This document shows positions 36,387 through 49,000 of a stretch of 64,000 nucleotides of DNA, one piece after another. The position numbers and the translations under genes were made by a program. Position 1 is the stretch's first letter; each line of letters begins with the position of its first letter. Source of the stretch: Lagopus muta (taxonomy: Eukaryota > Chordata > Aves > Galliformes > Phasianidae); the NCBI RefSeq assembly GCF_023343835.1, contig NC_064447.1:12897501-12961500 (forward strand), in the 5' to 3' direction. A model generated the notes under the pieces. It had not been told where the DNA came from and searched no databases. It was given only the letters and a program-made list of their open reading frames with translations.

Positions 36387-36997
36387 TAGGAAATTCAAAT
36401 TCTTCAGAAGCCAAATTAATTAGACTTGAAATTGACTGAAATACAACAGTACAAGAAGTACATTTCTTTCTTTCTTGTTTTCTTACAAGACACTATATGC
36501 ATTGCAGATGAGAGCCCTTGCAGTTCCTGTACGCTGTAAGATCACGTCGGGATCTTTTTACCATAATGGTACTTGGATCATTTCAAAGAAAGGTTTTCAT
36601 CAGCAGTTCTCCTCCGTGCAGGTCGGAAGATGGCAGAAGTCTAGCTCCATTTGTGTTCCGTTAATACTCATTGCACATCCTTGGACCTGCAATTTGCAAA
36701 TGGAATACTGTTAATCTCATAGTGCAGCATTCTGCCACGCACAGTGTGCTGCTTCTAACTTCAGGCGTGCAGCTGAGGCTGTAGGAAGTGTCGGGTAGGA
36801 AGGGATGTTCCACTGTTCTGTTAAAAGGATTGCAATTAGCTGGAGGCGATATTGTGTTGTGAGGGTAGGTCTGGTAGGGCGTTATAAATCGTAAACCATT
36901 CAGTGTTGGAATATGTGGAAAGACAGAAATCAAACGGGAGAATTTGGCCTAATGAAGAGGGTCTATGAATATAAAGTTTATATTGCATGTGTGTATG

Positions 36998-37015
36998 GTG
37001 TGTGTGTGTGTGTGT
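36998..37015. repeat. (GT)n microsatellite
   Basis: An alternating GT run within a longer GT-rich stretch. Confidence 0.9.
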
Positions 37016-40000
37016 TCAGTTCATCAGCAGCTCGTAAGCTTAATGAGTAGGAGAGTGGCTGAGAAAGCAGCGGAGACGAACAGCAGTTGGTTCCTATTGC
37101 TTGCAGAGGGAAGGAAATGCAGACTTTAGAAATGAAGGTAGTATAAGCAGCACATGGATTTACACCGACATCAGTTTGCTTTTCTTTGCAATTAATTATG
37201 CTACGTTGATTTCTGGAAGGGAATGAAAACATCGGTAATCCTATTTGTTTCCTATGAACGCTGAATGCTGTGGACTCGGAGCATTGCTGGAAGTTTATTT
37301 AAATAAAATGCTACACAAATAGCATGGAAATGGTAACCCAGGGTAGCTTGTGTTAAACGTTAGATATTTTGAATTGCTTTAACCTTCATCCTATCAGCAA
37401 AACTGGTAAAATTAGCGCTCAGTTCCACGTTTTAATGATTTCAAGTAGCGCTGATGCACAGAAGGAGCAAACCGTGAATGGAGAAGGAGCCTTACAGTAT
37501 TTGTAGTCAGAAAGGCACGCCTCAGTTTGCTTCAATGTATTCATTTTGTTAGAAGTAGCCAGCAGATACGTGAATCAAAAGAGCTTTTACTTCCCAGTGA
37601 GAGCTGCAAGTTCGCTGTCACTGTTGCTGTGCTTTGAAGCGTTTTCATAAGGTAAATCTGCATGCTAAAATATCCATGTGAAATTACATGTATTTGAAGA
37701 AGGTTTGGTGTTTGTTTCAAGCAGATACCAGTGAGGCACGGACCACTGTCTTTCATGTAACACCCTTTTATCTTTGAGTTAGGCAGTAAAATGCTGTAAA
37801 TAAAAGGAAGGTTAAGTTATGAGTCAAAGCAATTGATTCTGCATGGCAGCCCCGTGCTCAGGCTTCAGTAAAGTCTGAGAGCCCACTGAAACCCAAGCTA
37901 CTGCAAACGTTACAGGTAACCCCAGACTGTGAAACACTTCATTTTTACCTTAATTCCATTTTTCCAGAGCTGGTTTTCCTGCAGACAGCAGAAGGCTGCT
38001 TCTCGCTCAGGTACTCACTTAATGGATGTGTCAGCTTCCACTGCCGTGCCAGGATAAACTTGCCTTTAGGTGTGCAGAGCTGCAGGGAATGTCACCTGTT
38101 GACAATTCAGCAGTGAAAACATCATTTCAAAGTCTGTCCTGTTTTAAAATGCCTTAAATAAAGGATAGATTACAACAGCAAAATGCAGATCTTGCTGCAC
38201 GTCCTTGGTAATAAAACAAGCTTTATAGATTCCCAGGGTTGTTCTAATTTGTGTTCAAAGTGCTGCTGAACAGCCTCATAGGGCTGGAATTAACCCTGTT
38301 TCTGCTGGTTTCTTTTTTGCTGCATCTACTCACGCAGCTGCTGTCTCTTATTTGTCACTTTTCTTTTGCGTACCGTTCCTTTGGCTCTCCTTTTGCCTTC
38401 AGCATTTTTGCAGGCAGGGCAGAGTATTCAAACCTAGAGCTCAGCTGATCAATTGTTAAGAGATGCATTTGCAAGTCACAACTGAGCCGATTTTACACGC
38501 ACACAAAGCAACAATTTCTGTTATACAAGATATTCTTAAACCCCCCGGGACAGTTAAGAGGAAAATATTGGATGGAGTGAAATGTAGCAGCTAAGGAGGG
38601 TCATTTACTAAGCTGGCTTTACAGATTTCCATTTTCCTACCTGCGAGTCAGTCCTGTGTCGTCTGTATATTTACATTTTCAGGTGTGTGTTGTCATCTTG
38701 ACGCGTGGTAGAATCGTTCTGCTCAAAGGCCCTCAGATGAAATAGGTTTCTTTGCAGTGAACGTGGAGCAGCAGTGAGCGTGGAGTCCTGCATGAAAAGC
38801 AGCAGTAGTGCAGGTGGAGTTTTGCATTTCATCTGTAAGGGAGAAGAAGTGCTCTGACATTTCAGAAACACCACCTACTGGTGGCTACAGTTCTGAAGGC
38901 TGAAAGGAAATGTGTTTTTCTCCTGAAAGAGCAATTTTGTCTTTGCGTGGTTCACTTTTTAAGGTGATATTGATCTGCTAACTTAAAGTTAAGTGTCATT
39001 AATGGGCAGGCCGTGCTTCAATGTGATGTTCTGCTGCTATTAAAAAAGTGGATTGGATCTCAACATCAGGGTTCCAAGAAATCAGTGTTATCAGTTCAGA
39101 GGCATGAAGTTATCGTGTCGTTGTTCCTGCACAGTGACTGTTTGTGGATGGTTTGGGAATGCATTACTGCTTAGCTGAAGAGAATGTGCACACAGATGGA
39201 TTTCTGGAGTCTTCCTGATGGGGAAATGGGGACAGAGGGCCTTAGAGTGCTTTGCTTTGAGAAGTGCAGAGCTGCGGTTGGGTTATAGGACTGCAGTAAT
39301 TGTCGTGTTGGAAAGTCTTGTGATACCAGCTTTGATGGGCTGTTTTTCCTCTGTTCTAAGAGCAGGATTATAAAGAGTCTTTCTTGTTGCTCATGGATCA
39401 TGTGGTTTCGTCTGCTTCATTCTGTCCTTCAGAACTTGCACTGATCTTGTAAGGGCCAGCAGGATCAGTGTTTCCCTTTATGCCTAGAGGTGGTTTCTGG
39501 GTGTTCATGTTTGTTATGTTGGGGTCCTGCTCCAGCAATCAGCTGCTCTGTCTGCCCCTGGTTTTCTAACTGCGAGCATCAGCTGATTTGCTATCAGAAT
39601 GTATAATGCAGTTATCAGTGCTGATTTTCTCGTTTGAATTTAGGACAAGAAATGTGTCCTTCTGCCACGCTTCAAGTGTAGGTAGGAAATGTCCTTCTGA
39701 AAAAGCCCTGAAGTAGCTGTTTCTCCTGCTAGGAGAGCTATGAAGCATAAGAAGAGGCCACGTCTAATATGATTACACTGTAATTAGTGACTTCTGTGTT
39801 TCAGTAAATATTTTATGAGACGGTCATGTGAATTCTCTGAATTTTGTTTCCTAAAACAAATGACAGCATCTCCAGGCTCTTGTTTATGCAATCAAGTTAT
39901 TGTTACTGATTAATCTATCTTAATCTCACCGTTCAGCACTTCCCCATTGAAAAGGGTCACAAAGTGCTTACAACAAATTTTAACAGCTGCTGAATACCTC

Positions 40001-41821
40001 AGTCCCTTTTCCTCCTTCATTTGCTGATATCCCGTAGGACTTCATAACGAGTGCCTCCGTGATCTGTATATTGAACTGAATTGTGACAGTATTACAGCCC
40101 TGCCTGTTGTGCCTTATTGCAACTGCTGCTGAGAACAAGCATGGAAGCAACTGGTGTGCTAGCCTTCCTGCCATGTCCTACTGCAGTAATCCAGCCTTTA
40201 GTGTTTTTCCTGGCAGTTGTTTTTAAATCTGCAGTAGTCAACTTCTTAAATGCTGTATATGCCTCAATAAACATATCTGGCTCTGCATTGTGTTGAAGGA
40301 GCACTGGTGTGATTGTGATGTGCTGAGGTGTAGCAAGAGGCTCGGAGTGAGGATAATATGATAATATAGGCTGCTGGAGGTAATTTAGCAAGCGTCAGCA
40401 TAGGACTGCTGTGTTACCAAAGGAGTGTGATAGTAGAGGAAGAGCAAAGTGGGAGGTGAGTGGAGGAGGAACAGATGCTGCTGTAAAGTTCAAGTTGTGC
40501 GTGTAGATGGAACTCCCCCTCCAGGGCTGTCTCATCATTCTGTTAGCATGAGCAGCACCTGTGACCTTATCCATCCACTGTGTGACATCTGCCTGGAGCT
40601 GTTGCCCTCCTCTGCAGTACCTCTGGATTTTATCCTGACCAGTCACAGGATCGCTACTTTTCTTGCACGTAATCAAGCATAGTTTGGATTGGAACAAATG
40701 ATTGTGTTCTGTGCCTGCAGAAAACCTTGCCTGGAGTGTGTTTGTTTGTTCAGCCTTTTTAGTTGCCAATTATTCTGAGAACGCATTTTTCTTACTAAAA
40801 ATACGTTTTTTTAAAGTTCAGCCTTTGCAGGGACAGCACTTGTACCCATTCAAACTGTTTGGTAGAATCTTTTTGTTTCTCTGGCGCTGTATGTTGCAAA
40901 ACACTTCGAAGAGAGGAGAAACACATCCAGATTTTCTGTAACTGGACCACAACATGATGTAAAAGTGGAGGATGTCATCATAGCACTCCAGTCTCCATCC
41001 AGATGTGATAAAATAGAATTCACAAAGCAGCAATCCTTTCCGACTCCAGCAGTCTGGCAGTCCTTCCTGGGTGCTTCGCCTCTCCACTTGTCCAAATGAA
41101 AGGATTTCATAGTTGTCACTAACTGATCCTAAACGAGAGAATAAGGATTACAGTACTGTGGAAGCAAAACACATTCTTTCATACCTGGCATTTAGTGAAT
41201 CAACTGTTTGTGCAAAGTATATGGTGTAAAAGTTACATAGCATACTTGTTATGGCTAAATTGCTTGAGCTTTCACCATACTGAGACCTGCAGCTACCTCA
41301 AAGTCAACACAAATGATGCTGGAGCCTTTTCTAGGTCTATAAGTTTGAAATTCAAATGCTTTGGAGGCTGGCCTTAGCAATACAAATAGGGGTGTAGCAG
41401 CTCAAGTTATGATTCAGCTGTGCAAATCCTGTCTCTCTTTAGCTCAGATGTTGTTTTGCAATTGGACCAGATCAGATTGGAGCCAGCTGGTTCGGGAAAG
41501 ATGAGTCTTTAGTCTCTACATAATCTTTTTACAGCGTGTTACCCATTCAGAAGTGCATGCTTACCCTTCAGCAGCCTGCTCATTTCTCTTAGTTTTTGGA
41601 ACTGAAGGTTTTTGGTGTTTTTTTCATCTAAGCTGGCCTTAGATGTGTGTGCTATCAGAACAGAAATAAAGCATTCTTTCAAATTTCCAATATATGGCAT
41701 TAGTTATTTTTTACAGCGTGGCTACAAAAATATCTGTGCTGTGTTTCTTCTGGAATGTACTGCTCAGAATTGGGTGAAGCCTGGAAGAAAGTGGGCAGCA
41801 AAGCTGTTTCTGGTATGGATG

Positions 41822-41895
41822 GGAAAAAAAAAAAAGAGAGAGAGTAGGCAGATTTAATTTTATTCTTAAAAAAAAAAGAAAAAAAGAAAAAAAAG
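41822..41895. repeat. Low-complexity A-rich tracts
   Basis: Two poly-A/purine runs separated by a short T-rich spacer. No flanking target-site duplication or retrocopy was recognised. Confidence 0.8.
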
Positions 41896-44800
41896 CATTT
41901 CAATTTATTAATCATTTAAAAATAATCACTGTTAATCCAAGCCAAAGCTGCTCTTCTACCACAAATTTGCCTGTTTTATACTGGGTTTTTGGGACTAATT
42001 CTGTCCATTTCACATTGCAGATAGAGGTATCTACCCCCATGTTCTAGATGAATCAAAAGTAGATCTCCTCTAGGACTACATGTAAATTGTTTTGAATTTT
42101 AATGGCAATTCTGTGTAACTTTATCAAGAACCATTTAACAAAACATTTTTGTATTGCTGTGAATTATATTAATGAGAGCTTGGATTTTTGTTTCACGTTT
42201 CAACCTCTTCTCTCCTGATTCCTTTTGTTTTCTGCCTTTCAGTTAGTCTTTTCCTGTATGTAGACATTATGACAATATCACCAGCTATGCAGAAAATACT
42301 TTTTGTCCCCATGCAGCAGCTGAGGAGAGGGAAGAGACCAGAGCTCACCGATTCACATCACACAGACAGCAGCAGGAGCTGTACCCAGCACTCACAGCTC
42401 TGCAGCAGTGGTTCTTGCTCTTTTCCAAGTGTCAGCTCTGTCAGTCGATCCCACAGGCTTTATTTCTGAGATATTTGATGTGGTTCTGCTTGAGCTAAAT
42501 GCTGCAGTGCTGTCATGCATGCTACCTGTGCTGAGCCTCCAGGTTCCTGCAGGATGGTGTGATTTGCTCACATCAGACCACTTCCCAGGGCCCAGCCAGT
42601 GTTCTCTAACCAGGTCCTGTGCATTTGCTGGCTGGGTTTACTTTCAGGCACCTTGAACAGTAACACAGAACTCAGAAACAATACGATATTTATTCTTTCA
42701 TCCTTTCAATATATGGAAGCAGTGAATAAAGTAGAATCCTTTGTGCATAATTCCCATTCTAGAAAATAACATACTTAGCTGTGGAAGTGTGATGTTCGCT
42801 GCCTGAACTGAAATAAACAGCTTACATCTTCTGACACATCCTTTCACTCAGTCTGTCAGCTTTCTTTGCTGATGTGCTGCTCTTACAGCTCCTCTCTGCA
42901 GGGCTGATGTTCAGACCTTGTTGTTTAAACTCCCTCGGATGCAAAGCAAAACTTCAGATGTCATCTGAGAAATCCTTTCACAACTATATAATAACTCTTC
43001 TATTTGAAGAGCTGATTCTTATCTACGTATTTTCTGACCAGTGTCTAATAATGCCCTGTTTCTACGTGATGTTCCCTATTTATCCATCTGCTGGTGCTGG
43101 CAGTGGGGCAGAGCTGAGTGGGAGAACAAGCTGACATAATGCAGTGCAGATATTTCACCAGTTGATTCTTACATCTTGTGGAAAAGTTGGTCCTTATGGT
43201 CATGGTGGGATGATTGCCCTCTCTTTGCACGTGATAGAAGTCCTGGAATTCATGATTCTGACTGTATTTCAGGACTAGAGCCATGTAAATACATTCCAGA
43301 TCTATGCACGCTACATTTGGGCAGATGTCCTTTAGTCTTCCACTTGGCAATCCTAGCAGAACGTGTTCCTGTTGGTGGATCAGTGCCACTTTGCTGTATT
43401 TCGGGCAGCCCCTTCCAATTTGCACTGACTGCACACAGATCTGAACCTTATCAAGATAACTTTCCAAGATTTTTCCTATAAAATCTCTTGCTTCCTTTAG
43501 CATCCTTTAGCATAGAACAGGTGCCATGTCTGATCAGGTAAATTTTGCCTTCAGTGCTACACAAACGTGTTTAAGTATCAGAGTGTTTTTTCTTACAGAC
43601 CCTTCAGGTCACTTGAGCCCTGCTTATCACCTCTCTGTATTTCTTGTTTTAACTTGTACTCCAACTCCACATCTTTATCCGAGATGCAGAACAGCCCCGT
43701 GCCTTCCTTGTTTTTTCTGTTCTCTCCTCCCTGGAAGGAAGTCTGAGACTGAAGCCAAACGTGTAAAAGGGCTTTGGGCCCACCTGGGTTACAGCAATGG
43801 TGCTCTCACAGCCAGCATCACAGCCCTGCACCTGAGGCTCTGCCTGCACCAGTGGCTGCTTCCATAGGCTGCAGTGCCATGGCTGCTGTGGGATGCTCAG
43901 ATTTGGATTTCTTTCTCCATTTTGCACTATTTCTCTGTGAATTCTCATCTCAAATATGTAACGTTCCTCTCCTATCTCCAGCAAAGCCTTGATTTCTGCC
44001 TGGATCTGGGGCTATTCTTATTTTTGCCTTTTTAAAAGCAGTTCCACTGTTCTGGGCCTGGTTTTTCTCATTTTTTTAGTGAAGGTGTAATGGAATGTGA
44101 CTATTCAAGGCATGCGACTTCATACTTCTGAATGAACTCATCAAGAATGGCTTAAATCAATAATTGCATGAAGTCGTAATGCGGAGCTGAAGCTGAGCAT
44201 ACTTTAACAAAAAGCTTTCATTCTTGCACAAAGTTTTAATTAGCCATCCTGTCCATCTTTCCAGTTCAGTGCCTCAGAAAGGACACAAAGTTCTTTATGG
44301 ACCAACGTTTCCATTAATTTGAGGGGTTTTGTGTTGTTGGTTTGTTGGTTTTTTTGTTTTTTTTTTTTGTGCATGCAAGAATTCAGATAAAAACCTTTGA
44401 GGTTCCAGCAAGTGTAGAAGAGAAAAACAGGAAAAGAAAGGAAGGAAAACCCCATTCTGTGTGCATACATGGTACAAGCAAGCTGTGAAATAGACTTGCA
44501 GTATCGCTGTTTTGGGATTGTAATGGACTCTTAACCCCTGCTTCACTGCTGTTGTTACTGGAATTAAGCAGTGTTACAAAAATATGGGTGGCTTGCAGGG
44601 CAAGAAATCCCAGTCCAAAGAGGAAGCAAACCTGAGAAAATGCTTTGGCTGCAGATTTTTACCTTAGTTCCTAGTTGCTCTGGGATATGTTTTGATGCTC
44701 ATCCTCACTAAGGCATTGGTTCTATTACAGAAGCATGCTTCTATGGCTGCAATACTTTCTGCTCGCTTTTGAAGTAAAGTGCAAAGGAAGGAGATGAAAA

Positions 44801-45005
44801 AATATTTACACGCACATAAGAACAGACCCCCAAGTCCTGCATGTTTCTACATGCTAGGTCACTGCAGATAGCAGATAAATACATGTTTCTCTCAGTCCTG
44901 CTAGCTGTGTGATAGTCCAAGTTTGGGATCAAAAGGAAGAACAACTGTCCTTTAGAAAGAAGAAAAGCCATAGGAGTAGATTGAGAGCTCTGAGAAGAGC
45001 AGGTG

Positions 45006-46025
45006 TTACTGAGACATCATTTCAGGGCTTGTGGGCGCTACTGGGATGTCGAGGTGGCTGGGGGTGCTGGGTGCCCTTCGGCAGCTCCGTATGACTTGAA
45101 GTATTCTGTCCTTGCATGGTTTGTGCAAACAGAGGATGAGTACCAGGCTAGCACAGCTCTCAGAGAACAGTACTATTTCAGCAATGTTCATCACAAGCTC
45201 GTCCTTTGGAGTTCCAATGCTCTTCTGTAATTTCAGTGTTGTCCTGAAGAGAATCATAATGTTGTAAAATAGACGGCATATAAATGTAGTTATGCTTATA
45301 ATGAACACAGCAAGGTAAGCACGGATGTGCTGCTGTAAGGCTGGAGCTTCAGCAGGGGCTTCTTTAGCAAGGAGGGTGATAAAAGAGAGTATCTGAAGAA
45401 ATGATGGGATTCCGAATCCAAGGGTGAATTTAACGATCTCATATTCAGGCCATGCAAATAACGGATCTAGCTGGCAGTCTGTTTCCAAGTGGTAGTTCTC
45501 TGTGCCAACCAGCACTGCCTCTGTCAGAGCCAAGCAGAAGGCACATAGCAGTAGGCATCCAACGCACAGAATGGGGCGCTGGGTTACTGTGCTCAGAGCA
45601 GTCCTTGGTGGAAATCTCTTCAGTAACAGCATGAGAAGCATCAGCACCAAAGAGTGCTGAGAGCTGAAATAACTGAAGTTGAACAGAAATGACAGAACGC
45701 TGCAGGCCAGGTGGGTCACTCTTGTGTAGTCAGGTCTGTTGATGACTGTGAATGACAACAGAATCATTGTGATGTTGCTGATGGTGAAGTGTAGGAGAAG
45801 CAGGTCTAAGTGTTCCATGGCTTTGTTCTGCACATAATTCTTTATGAAAATGACCAAAATGCACACGCCAGCTATCAGCCCTGTTGGCACAAAGAAGGCA
45901 ATGTAACAGTGCATAAGTCTGGATATGATGTTTTGTGAAGCTATGAATGCTTCAATTTCTTCCAGGGAGGTGGAAGCCAGGCTCTTGCTTGGGTAGCTGA
46001 TCCACGTCATGTTGTGAGCGCTCAT
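45006..46025 (-). CDS. Unrecognised divergent seven-transmembrane receptor-like protein
   Basis: A 339-codon single-exon frame with seven hydrophobic segments (about residues 38-62, 72-95, 105-135, 150-172, 196-220, 235-262, 277-301). It has an N-terminal glycosylation site (N5, NMT) and the usual extracellular Cys pair (TM3 Cys108, ECL2 Cys184), which supports a class A fold. It lacks other signatures: TM2 reads LLHFTISN instead of LAxxD, TM3 ends LLLKRFPPRT with no DRY, TM6 has no CWxP, and TM7 has no NPxxY. The stretch KRFPPRTALSTV weakly recalls [12 protein letters not shown] of GPR146, suggesting a divergent relative. Start ATG 46025 follows an acceptor (CCATTTCAG|T) whose exon begins at 46069. 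It lies antisense between GPER1 and GPR146. I recall no named human gene there; ligand and function are unknown. Confidence 0.8.
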   Translation of the reverse strand: MSAHNMTWISYPSKSLASTSLEEIEAFIASQNIISRLMHCYIAFFVPTGLIAGVCILVIFIKNYVQNKAMEHLDLLLLHFTISNITMILLSFTVINRPDYTRVTHLACSVLSFLFNFSYFSSQHSLVLMLLMLLLKRFPPRTALSTVTQRPILCVGCLLLCAFCLALTEAVLVGTENYHLETDCQLDPLFAWPEYEIVKFTLGFGIPSFLQILSFITLLAKEAPAEAPALQQHIRAYLAVFIISITTFICRLFYNIMILFRTTLKLQKSIGTPKDELVMNIAEIVLFSESCASLVLILCLHKPCKDRILQVIRSCRRAPSTPSHLDIPVAPTSPEMMSQ

Positions 46026-46069
46026 CCTTTCTGCACAACCTGCTTGTTCCTGCCCGGGGAAGTTAGAAA

Positions 46070-46092
46070 CTGAAATGGAAAAGGAAGGAGAA
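46070..46092 (-). other. Splice acceptor preceding the middle receptor gene
   Basis: Minus-strand reading CTCCTTCCTTTTCCATTTCAG|T: a strong polypyrimidine tract and AG, with the first exonic base at 46069, 44 bp upstream of the ATG. It indicates at least one upstream noncoding exon and supports the frame being a real expressed gene. Confidence 0.65.
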
Positions 46093-46099
46093 ACAGGTG

Positions 46100-49000
46100 T
46101 TAATGGCTTTTCATTTGTGCATTACATACTTTGCAGAAAATGGAAATTTTTTGCAAGTGCTCAAGCATGAGAAAATGATCAGCAGTGCATCATAAGCCTC
46201 CCAATGAAGTTCTGCCATAGAACGATTTTTGCAGCTGAGTTCTGAGCTGCTGAGATTTAACAGCAGCACGGATGGGCTGCTGGCTCTCAGTGACCCTGGG
46301 ATGTATTGATACAGTAATTGTGATACCTCTTGGTGTTCGCAGGATCCATCTGCAGCCCATAAGCTTTGTAGGGAAACATTGTATGTACTCAAGAAAAACC
46401 CAGTGTAGTAGATACATGTATATATGTTTTATATACCATTAAAAGCAAAATTGAGACACTTTGTTGTGCAGGTGGGTTCGGAAAATAACAGACTCAGTAA
46501 CAATTAATAACAAGAGTGCTACACTCGCAGCTGTGCTTAAGGCATCTTTCCTCCGAGTATTCTGGTGATTTTAGCTCTTGCAGTGGAAGTAACTTTAAAT
46601 TGGTGAAAGTTCATGAAGATATATGGGTGTTTTTAGGCAGTGCTCATTATAGATAAGTCAGTGCCTTAATGCTGCTTGGCAGTTCGTTTGTGTTGTTACC
46701 TCTGACACTACTTCACATTGCTGATATTTTTAATCGCTCCTCAAAATTGGAATTCTAATACTTTAATTCAAAAAGTTGACTTATCGAAGTGACTCTGATT
46801 AAGTGTATATGTATAATCTTATGTAATTATAATTGCATTTCTATCAAACCATAGAGTTATGTTTTGATTAAGCAGCGTTCTTTCCCTCTCTTTGAAGTCA
46901 GTTTTCCCTTTCTGGAGGTGCTGTTCCAGGCAGGAATGCAGGACATGCATGGGGAAGTTCTGTGCCACAGAGGAGCAGTTGGCTTTGGTCCGTGTAGATT
47001 TAGATGCAAAGTGTTTGAGGATAAGGCCCAATATGCTGGGCTTTAAATACCAGTAAATTCCTCATTAATCAAGCAGCTGCCATGCAGTCCACTCCCCTTG
47101 GCTCCATGGCTGTTCTTTCATGTTGACCTGCATGTTTGAATGTGCCTGTCTCACCTTTCAATTCTACACAGTCACTGCAGCCACAGAGCTTGTCAGACCT
47201 TCTCCTGGCCTCCATCTGCTGCTTCAATTTCTCTTCATTGCCTGGAAATCCGAAGGCCACCAATGTCTGACTTCTGTAATGCATCCCTTCTTAAATACTC
47301 AGCAAGCAGTGTAAGTCAAATTTTGACCTTCCATTAAAAGAGAGGTGTGAAGCATAGCCTGATCCAGTGCCAGGATTGCAGAGGATGTGAACCACTTGAG
47401 CATCCCCAGAAACCTTCCTGCTCTTATGGGAAGCCAGCATCCCACACAGTACTTTCAGGAGGTTAAGAAACACTTCTGCTTTGAGCAGCTCTCCTGCCAG
47501 AGTCTCCTGGGGTCTCCTTCCAGTCCTGTTGGCCCTGATGCAGAACCAAGTATTTCCATGGAGTTCTGGCTCTGTGAAGGTTTCTGTTGTCTTCCTGACA
47601 GCTTCCATCCCGGGCTGCACTCACTGGCCTTGCACAGCATCTCAGAGTAGCAGAATTGCCAAGGAAACAAAGGAAGCAACTTCAGGTTTCACAGGAAATC
47701 ATACGGCCTTCCACCAGATTGCAGGAAAAACAAGGCGCCAAAAGTTGTTGAAATGCGCTCAGGATCTGACTTTGGTTCTGATACTGGGTTCATCTTTGAA
47801 GGTATTTCTTTTTAATTTCCTTCATTAATTGAATTTCAATTCAGGGGAAAATAATACTGCAACTGTAGAAGTTAAAGTTTGGACAAAAGGAAAAATTCTG
47901 GATGCATTGTCTTAATGGGAAATTCCAGAAAATTATCCATATTACCAAAATCTTGCCAAAGCACTGAGCTGTTGGCAGCCCTGTGGTGTTCAGTCTGTAC
48001 ATGCAGGATGCTTGCTGGAAGTCAATCAAGTGTTCGTGCAGAAGAAAAATAGCTCCATTTTCTGTTGATCATTGCTAGCAGTTGTAGTATATTCTGAAAT
48101 CCTTGCAGGCTAGTCAAATAAGATTAAAGTTTATAATGCAGATTGTTACTCTTTCTTAAGTTATTCCAAGCGCTGTCTCTGTTCTGCTTTTAGAAAGTCA
48201 CAATGGTAATGTCAGATTGTTCTCTTATTTGATTTTGATGCCTCACTAAGTATTTGAAGGAGAGAGCAAATGGCAGTTTTGCATTCTGGATGTGCTAGGA
48301 AAGACTTGTGTGCCCATGGTTGCAAACAAACGTGCCTGATATTTCCTGCAAGCTAATACTGGGATGCTTTTTGTCTGCAGTGCACTCACACAGATGTCCA
48401 TTCCTGCTGTATGACACCATCCCCTAACGCTGCTTGTTTTCTGCCATGTCTTGTCTCCTTGTACCTTCTTGGGGAAATGGCTCTTAGCAGGGAGTGCTGC
48501 TCGTCACCTCCTGCAGTTGCTGTGTTGGCCCCTGTGGCTGAGGCCCTGCCAGCAGCCCCCCCATCCCTCACATCCTGCATCTGGGGCTGAATAAAACTGG
48601 GACAGATGGTGTAACCTTTCTGTGCATCTGTTTGTATCTAGAGCTTTAGGGAGCCCTTCAGCCTCAGCGCTTCTCTACTGTAGGAAACAACTGTTAGAAA
48701 TTCTAAGTCTTGACGGTTTTGAAACGTTCCCAATGTTCTAAGTTCATTCCTTGCACTGAACTGAATGTGGTTGCTCCCAGCACGTCACGTTTGTGCTGTG
48801 CTTGCTGGGCCGGGTCCTTTTCTGCTTCCTGGAGCTGCCATTGTGCCCTGTAAATGCCTCAGGATGTGGATGAGTTCTTCCTCTCAGCTTATCAGGGGAG
48901 AACTGACTTCATCATTTCTATTTAGGCACTGGTGACTGAGACCACTACCAAAATATCCCATCAGAGCTCTCGTACATGGAAGCTATGCAGAACTCAGGCC

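Larger units (their letters stand above)
36420..44900 (+). other. C7orf50: Inferred C7orf50 intron between GPER1 and the middle receptor gene
   Basis: No coding gene recognised on either strand. This stretch should hold the GPER1 5' noncoding exon(s). A minus-strand donor-like CGCAG|GTAGGAAAA near 38640 is one candidate end, unproven. Simple repeats include (GT)n at 36998-37015 and A-rich tracts around 41822-41895. Confidence 0.5.

Noticed and set aside
41822-41895. A-rich tract as the tail of a processed pseudogene
   Set aside because: No upstream coding similarity or target-site duplication was found.
47900-47935. Possible C7orf50 DUF2373 exon (GKFQK read near 47915)
   Set aside because: Only a few residues resemble the domain, with stops nearby and no matching splice sites.
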